A DNA stretch of 64,000 bases from Cavenderia fasciculata (lineage: Eukaryota; Evosea; Eumycetozoa; Acytosteliales; Cavenderiaceae): positions 930,001-994,000 of the forward strand of contig NW_004457624.1 of NCBI RefSeq assembly GCF_000203815.1. The letters are read 5' to 3'. The position numbers and the translations under genes are program-made. A model generated the notes under the pieces. The model saw nothing but the letters and a program-made list of their open reading frames with translations. It was not told the DNA's origin and searched no databases. Positions 58,496 through 64,000 of this stretch are shown here, piece by piece (the stretch's first letter is position 1; each line of letters starts with the position of its first letter).

Positions 58496-60263
58496 ATGAC
58501 AGGAGGAGTGGAAATAGCCACATCACAACATACCCACCCCCATGGGCACCATAGCCATAGTCATAGCCATCATCATGGAGGTGGATACCAAGACTGGTAC
58601 CATTCTAATGGTGGTGTAGCCTATTCTAACCATGGTGCTGGTTCCTATAATATCCAACATGGAGAACACTCTGGTAGCAGCATCCCATACAACACACCTA
58701 CAGTCATTGGATTCGATATCCAGCAACCGTTACCACCTATTCCAGGCGCCGCCAACCAACATGTTGGTGGTCACCACCCATCACACTCTTCGCACCACCA
58801 TAATATACATCATCACCATCATCAGAGCAGCTCACCTGTTGAGATTGCCGGTGCCTATATGATCAACATGCCGCCATCTTCGTCAGACTATCCATCAGCC
58901 CAACAAGTCCAATATGAGATGAGCTACGCCCAACCTTTTAGCGACCCCCATTCACCTATTAGCGCCGGCCAACACTATTCGTCACCCGACCAAGCCAACT
59001 CGTACTACAACCAGTCTACCCCTGCCTCACCCAAGGACTACCAAGGTCACGGTGGATACCAACCCAGCAGCGGCTACAGCCCATACTCTGATGAACACAA
59101 GTTACAGATCCATCCAACATCGACCACCTCTACGTCTACCAACACTGCCAACATCACTCAATCTGGTATCAGTCCAAGTTACGAAGGGTCAGATAGCTCC
59201 AACGACGATCTCGACTGCAAAGAACCCAACAAGAAGCGTGTCCGTGAGACTATTGATATCTCTGGTCAATCGATTCTCACCAAAGACCAAGTACTCCAAT
59301 TGTCAAGCAGAGAGATTGAAGAGTATGTCTACCGTCTCAAACAAACTCATATTCTCACACCGGCCCAAGAAAAGGATTTGAAAAAGTTCCGTCGTCTCAT
59401 CAAAAACAGAGAATACGCCTCACAATCACGTGACCGAAAGAAACTCTATGTCAATCAAGTCGTCGATCAACTTGAAAAGTCTGAATTAGACTCTAGACAA
59501 TTAAAGTCACAATTATTGGCAGCTCAAGCCGAGGTTCGTGAACTCAAAAAGCAACTTGAAATGGTCAATCAAACCATTCACAATAATCCATCACTCCTAG
59601 AAATATTTGGTAAATTCTTTACTTTTGGTGGTAGTTCTTCAACGGTTGCTCCAACTCAAGACAAGACCACCACCACCACCACCACTACTACTTCATCTGA
59701 AAGTGGTACCACTAAAAAGGCATCATCGGTTGCCTTGTTTGTATTTTTCTGTATATTTACTTTTACCTTTTTATTACCTGTTCAACCACCAACTATTTCA
59801 ACAACTATTACCAAAGGGTATGTATTCATACAACAATATTACAATATTTAATATTATCAATATTATTTTTTTGATTTGCAAACTAATTCTTTTTTCTTTT
59901 TTCTTTTTTCTTTTTTCTTTTTTCTATTTTCTATTTATTATCTTTAGTAAAACATTTGTTGGACCAAGAAGTTTATTACAAGATGATATTCCAATTCAAA
60001 TTGAAGTTAGTGGTGGTGAAAAGGGAATCAGTTATTGGACACAAACCAAAAATTGGATTTCTAATCTATTCCCATCGTCGTCACCTACCATCACATCATC
60101 AACTTATTCAACTAAATTGGTTGAAGAGTTGGAACAATCTAATCATCAACAACAACAACAACAACAAGAAGAAGAAGATCAACAAGTGCCACTACAAGTA
60201 GAAGAAGTAGAGGAAGAAGTAGAAGATACATTTTTAATTTCAAACTCTCCAATTGTTTATTGA
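58496..60263 (+). CDS. Membrane-tethered bZIP transcription factor (ATF6/CREB3-like layout)
   Basis: Exons 58496-59817 and 59948-60263; 545 residues. His/Ser/Pro/Tyr-rich activation region (1-240), then a bZIP: basic region about 295-317 with RRLIKNREYASQSRDRKK (N-x7-R pattern), Leu-zipper about 318-358. A single hydrophobic segment at about 411-429 (VALFVFFCIFTFTFLLPV) follows a Thr-run linker, and a lumenal tail contains RSLL at 448-451, which fits the site-1 protease RxxL pattern, about 19 residues after the membrane span. The tail ends with Gln/Glu-rich sequence. This is the plan of ATF6/CREB3 and plant bZIP28 factors, freed by site-1/site-2 cleavage in the Golgi. The GGT codon crosses the intron. 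Cleavage here is inferred. Confidence 0.85.
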
Positions 60264-60273
60264 CATACTCCTC

Positions 60274-60306
<33 letters not shown>

Positions 60307-60704
60307 TTTTATAAAATAATATTAATCAATTCAATCATCAAACAATCCAATACATAACAATAATAACAACCCAACACACAAATCAAATATAAAATATAAT
60401 AATAATGAATAGTTATTATTTATTTATTTCTTTCTTTCCCAATCAATCATTCATTCCATCACTACTATCAAACAAACAAAACTTTTAAATATTATTTTGG
60501 CGACATAATAATAATCATAATAACAACTTTATTTAAGTAATCCCCCATCACATCACAATCAATCAATCAATAATATTATACCAAATCAAATCTAGATTAA
60601 ATTAATTTAAATGAATAAATAACAACAAATGATGTTAAGAATTCAATCAAACCATTATTTTTTTTTTATTTATATTTATTATTATTATATTAGTGTTTAT
60701 TTAT
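60264..60704. other. Intergenic region between convergent genes
   Basis: About 440 bases. ATC repeats (60275-60302), CAATCAATCAATC runs, AT-rich; no gene. Confidence 0.5.
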
Positions 60705-61338
60705 TTAAATTACGGTGATATCAGAACATTGGTAGAAAGTAGTGTATGGTTCACCAGCATTATTTGATACATATCTAACACGTAAAACAGCAGCTCCCTT
60801 GGTTGATGGTAATTGAGACTAAAGTATTTATATTTTTTAGTGATCATTCCACCCGGGAATTAAAAATGTGTTAGAATAGTTTTCTTTCTTTCTTTCTTTC
60901 TCACTATATATATATATCTTATATTTTGTTATTTGTTTCTATTTCTTATCTACATACACTGACAGTGAAATTAGTTTGAGCAACCATATCCCAAGCATTG
61001 AAATCATCTAGTTGGTTTAAAGTGGTGTAGGGACCATTGTCACCGGTATAAGAGATGGCTACATCCATGTAACCCATGTTGGTTGGATACCAATGATTAT
61101 AGTTTTGTTGAAAGGTGACTGGAATGGCAGTACCCGAGTAATAGGTTGCTACACTAGCACCTGATGTCATATTACCACAGTTGGAGGCAACTTTGTAGCA
61201 ATTGTTATCACCTGGACCCAATGGTGTTGGTACTGCTGCACCACGTTGAGCTGGGTCATAAAGACATAAATGTGCACTTGTTAAAGATGCAAACAATGCA
61301 ACAAAGATAGCTATTAATATAGTTAATGTGAATCTCAT
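60705..61338 (-). CDS. Secreted LPMO-like / BIM1-type copper protein
   Basis: Exons 61338-60958 and 60818-60705; 164 residues. Signal peptide ends LTSA, leaving His as residue 1 of the mature protein (HLCLYDPAQRG), as required for a histidine-brace copper site. A second His lies in QQNYNHWYPTN, and further conserved items are NCGNM, a beta-strand MGYMDVAISY and the ending YQCSDITVI. This fits LPMO-like X325/BIM1 domains, which are reported to bind copper rather than oxidise polysaccharide; an active AA-family LPMO cannot be excluded. Exons join in phase 0. Cell surface or secreted. Confidence 0.75.
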
Positions 61339-61763
61339 CTCTCTCTCTCTCTCTCTCTTTGTAGTTATCTATCTATCTCTGTCTGTGAATGAAATATAAA
61401 GATAAAAGGGTGTGAGTGGGTAGTACTAGTCTAGTCGTCGTCTGGTTAGTTAGTTAGTTATTCTATTTCAAAAAGAGAGGTGACGTCGATTACAACAGTC
61501 TCTCTCAGAGTTAGCAATATTCCTTAATCGAAAGGTTCGAGACAATTTCAATACCAAAGATCCAAGAAAAGTCATTGATCTGAATCTAGATATTTTCGGT
61601 TCATTTCAAAGGAATCGTCTTCTATTGTTCATTTGAAACAACACATCTCTGGTTTGCTTTGAATCTATCGCAGTCGCTGCTTGCACTTTAGTTTATACAT
61701 ACACATCATCATCATCAAGAGATATCTATATAGATAGAAGAGAAGAGATAAGAGATAGAGAAG
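61339..61763. promoter_or_regulatory. Divergent intergenic region
   Basis: About 425 bases between divergent secreted-protein genes. (CT) run at 61339-61360 on the plus strand, a GTTAGTTAGTTAG patch at 61444, and a GC-richer central part. No gene. Confidence 0.5.
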
Positions 61764-62300
61764 ATGTACAAACAACAATATATAATATTAGCAATCATCA
61801 TGATGATGATTGGATATATTAGAGCATTTGATATTTGTACACCAGCAAGATATCAAGCCATTTCAATTGGTACAAATGGAGCAGGTCAAACAGAGAGACG
61901 TGAAGTGTATTATGACGCTTACAACTATTCAGTTAGAATCGATATATCGACCGACACAACCAACCAAACCACATTCAGTTACTTTTCACCAAACAACTCT
62001 CAAACCGGTCAAGAATGGGTGATCGACCAAACGGGAAATTGCTATCAGACCGGACCAGACTACTGGAATCCACAATGCTGGGGTGACTCCTACGGTACCC
62101 CCTTCGTATCAAACACCAACAACATGTTGACATTCTCCAACCCCTCCAACGGCTACACTGCCATCGTCGCCGAGAATGGTCTCCCCATGAAGATCGTCAT
62201 GGAGTATTCAGGTCTTGTCATCTATTTCTATGAATCACAATCTTATATCTCTGACCCATCTGTTTTCAATTTACCAAAGATTTGCAAACAACAAGAATAA
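61764..62300 (+). CDS. Ependymin-related secreted protein
   Basis: 178 residues, single exon. Signal peptide about 1-20. Mature part starts DICTPARYQAISI, with the EPDR strand VYYDAYNYSVRID, then WVIDQTGNCYQTGPDYW, NPQCWGD, and the closing segment SDPSVFNLPKICKQ, which matches the IKDPSVFTPPSTC end of EPDR1 closely in order and spacing. Four Cys are placed as in EPDRs. Secreted or lysosomal; ligand unknown. It is only distantly like the two tandem copies at 21.6-24 kb. Confidence 0.72.
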   Translation: MYKQQYIILAIIMMMIGYIRAFDICTPARYQAISIGTNGAGQTERREVYYDAYNYSVRIDISTDTTNQTTFSYFSPNNSQTGQEWVIDQTGNCYQTGPDYWNPQCWGDSYGTPFVSNTNNMLTFSNPSNGYTAIVAENGLPMKIVMEYSGLVIYFYESQSYISDPSVFNLPKICKQQE

Positions 62301-62551
62301 ATAAAGTAAAAGTAAAAGTAAATAAAGTAATTTAAATTAAATTAAAAACTATCTAAAAAGGGGAAGGGGTGTTTGTTCAAGTTCATCATTTCTTTTTTTC
62401 TTTTTCTTTTTTTTAATCATTATTATTCGAACGAGAGATCGTACATACATACATACATACATATATATATATATATATTTGTTTCCCTCTACATCTTTAT
62501 TATTCATCATCATCATCATCATCTTCTTCTACACAGAGTTCAAACTCTTGT

Positions 62552-63608
62552 ATGCAAACAATGAATGTAAACCCAGTAACTCTGGTGGCACGGAACAAGA
62601 CACAATCACTATTCGATTTTCAAGGTCGAAATTGTATTGGTATGAATGATCTTTTCATAGACTCTGGTATCAATCTATGGATTTTAGATCCGTACAACCC
62701 TATCTTTGAATGGGCTGGCTTTCCTTTTCACTTTTACAACTATCCTCATGCACCAGAACAAATGAACGAGTTTGTTAAAATGGTTGATTCAATCTCTGCA
62801 GGTATGCAAGTGATAGTCATGGTATACGATGGATTTCTACCATCAATGCTAGATACCCTTCTACCAGCCTTTCAATCTATTGGGTCACTCTGGTTCCAAG
62901 AAGCTCAACACTATCAAAAGTATTGTATGGTTGGTCGAAAGGGTGGTGCCGCTCGTGAAGCCTATGGAGATGACCGGTTAAACTTGGGAGACATACGAGT
63001 CAAAGGTTACTTTACAGGATACAATGGCGTCGAAAATGGATCCGTGACCTTGGAGTATGACGTCTCTGGCCGAGTTAAAAAGATCACCAATATGATGCAA
63101 TATCCTAATAATTATTCCGAGGTCACTCTCGGTGATTTAAGAGACACTGAGAATTATTGCACTCGTAGTTTCAAGTCTATCAATCTCTGGACCTTTCAAG
63201 CTCATTCATATAGTATGTTTGACTCTAATGATGACCCCAATGAACCAAAAGCTCTACAAATCATGTTAGAATGCTTGGAGAAAGGTACAAGGTTTATTCT
63301 ATTTACTGATGGATCCGATCGGTTCAATTTTACACCCGAAACAAGAGATCTTTTAAAGAGTTGGGGAAGCAAGGAAATAGATCATTACAACGTCGTCGGT
63401 GGTCCACATGCTGGAGATGGTGGTCATTTCATATATTGTATTTCATCAAAGGTTGGATCAACAAAGAACTTTATCGAGATTCTAACATCGGATGCTTGCT
63501 CAATGTCATTCATTATGCCAAAAGACACTTCCTCAATGTCACAAGTAATCGTAGGCAATGAAATCATCGAAAAGAATATTAAAGTGGTTTCAAATTCACA
63601 ACAACAGC

Positions 63609-63642
<34 letters not shown>

Positions 63643-64000
63643 GCAACAACAACAACAACAACAACAACAATATGATGGCTTTGTGATGCAAGCATTCAAC
63701 GAGGTCACTGGTCAAGAATATTTTACAAAATCATATGACGTCTCTTTATGCAAACCAAATGAAGCGATTCGTATGATACAAGATATTCTCGATCTCTCGA
63801 TTGGGACAGTCGTCACAATTACACTCGGCAAGCCAAGCATTACATTTGAATATGGTATGACCGACAACCTATTATTTGCAATGTCAACTGTTGGAGCTTC
63901 CCGTGTGACCCAGATCAATCGAACCACTTCGTATTCTCTGATTGGTAGAAAGGGGTCAAGACCAGCATCATCTTTTGAACAAGTTGGCCAGTATCCAATA
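62552..64000 (+). CDS. Multi-domain ILEI/PANDER (FAM3-type) protein, partial at 3' end
   Basis: Open to the window edge, so at least 483 residues and no stop seen. ATG 62552 is in frame with a second ATG at 62561; the sequence upstream is ATC repeats. At least three ILEI/PANDER-like domains: domain 1 (GINLWILDPYN ... AGMQVIVMVYD ... FQSIGS ... YCMVGRKGGA), domain 2 (SINLWTFQ ... KGTRFILFTDG ... LLKSWGS ... FIYCISSKVGS), and domain 3 (FVMQAFNEVTG ... IGTVVTITLG ... STVGASRV ... YSLIGRKGSRP ... FEQV). The pattern (G-N-v-v-D, iv-v-De, LGS, IG-KG, FEQ) is that of FAM3/PANDER and the POMGNT1 domain. A poly-Gln run lies between domains 2 and 3. No signal peptide is seen with this start, unlike secreted FAM3 proteins. 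Confidence 0.75.
63598..63669. repeat. CAA/CAG repeat coding poly-Gln
   Basis: About 24 CAA/CAG codons between two ILEI-like domains, read as Gln in the plus frame. Confidence 0.9.

Noticed and set aside
59607-60263. Long frame crossing the bZIP intron
   Set aside because: Reads through the intron in the wrong frame for the bZIP; only its last part coincides with exon 2.

Overview
This window is nuclear DNA of a social amoeba (Dictyostelia). The evidence is short AT-rich introns with GTATGT/GTAAGT donors, coding poly-Asn, poly-Gln and poly-Ser runs, trinucleotide ATT/AAT microsatellites, AT-rich intergenic DNA, and a gene set that fits this group. Coding regions are clearly more GC-rich than those of D. 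discoideum, so a group 1/2-type dictyostelid (Cavenderia or Heterostelium-like) is the best guess; this is inference. I saw no convincing tRNA, rRNA, CRISPR array or intact transposon.

Layout. 0.1-5.2 kb: two tandem paralogues of an unrecognised ankyrin-like helical repeat family, each broken by one apparent frameshift. 5.2-7.5 kb: long non-coding stretch before a Ser/Asn-rich protein with an FLZ-like zinc finger. 8.4-11.2 kb (minus): dsRNA-binding DExH helicase of HelF type. 11.5-18.6 kb: a 2276-residue Furry/Tao3/Mor2 scaffold. 19-20.9 kb: acid-sphingomyelinase-like phosphodiesterase. 21.6-24 kb: tandem ependymin-related secreted proteins with a duplicated promoter. 24.4-26.4 kb: a 68-residue copper chaperone and a small membrane protein. 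27-29.2 kb (minus): RRM-RRM-SURP-CID splicing factor. 29.6-32.2 kb: a hidden small membrane protein, a decayed gene, and DPM2. 32.7-37 kb (minus): a PH-HMA fusion and AP-1/2 beta adaptin. 37.8-43.3 kb: CSN3, queuine tRNA-ribosyltransferase, DDX6. 43.3-45.5 kb: non-coding DNA holding an array of palindromes flanked by direct repeats. 45.5-47.9 kb: an FHA protein, its truncated relative, and a mitochondrial PPR-like protein. 48.4-54.8 kb: UPF1, an RPA34-like Pol I subunit, an F-box protein. 55.6-64 kb: secreted CBM9-like, LPMO-like and ependymin-related proteins, a membrane-tethered bZIP factor with an S1P-like site, and the start of a protein built of ILEI/PANDER (FAM3-type) domains that runs off the window.

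Themes. RNA metabolism is well represented (HelF, SURP/CID factor, DDX6, UPF1, QTRT1), as is trafficking and secretion (AP beta, DPM2, sphingomyelinase-like, several secreted proteins). Several real genes are cut by introns into pieces too short for simple ORF calling (copper chaperone, DPM2, the 128-residue membrane protein); I rebuilt these by joining splice sites in frame. All gene identities are by my reading of motifs, with no database search.
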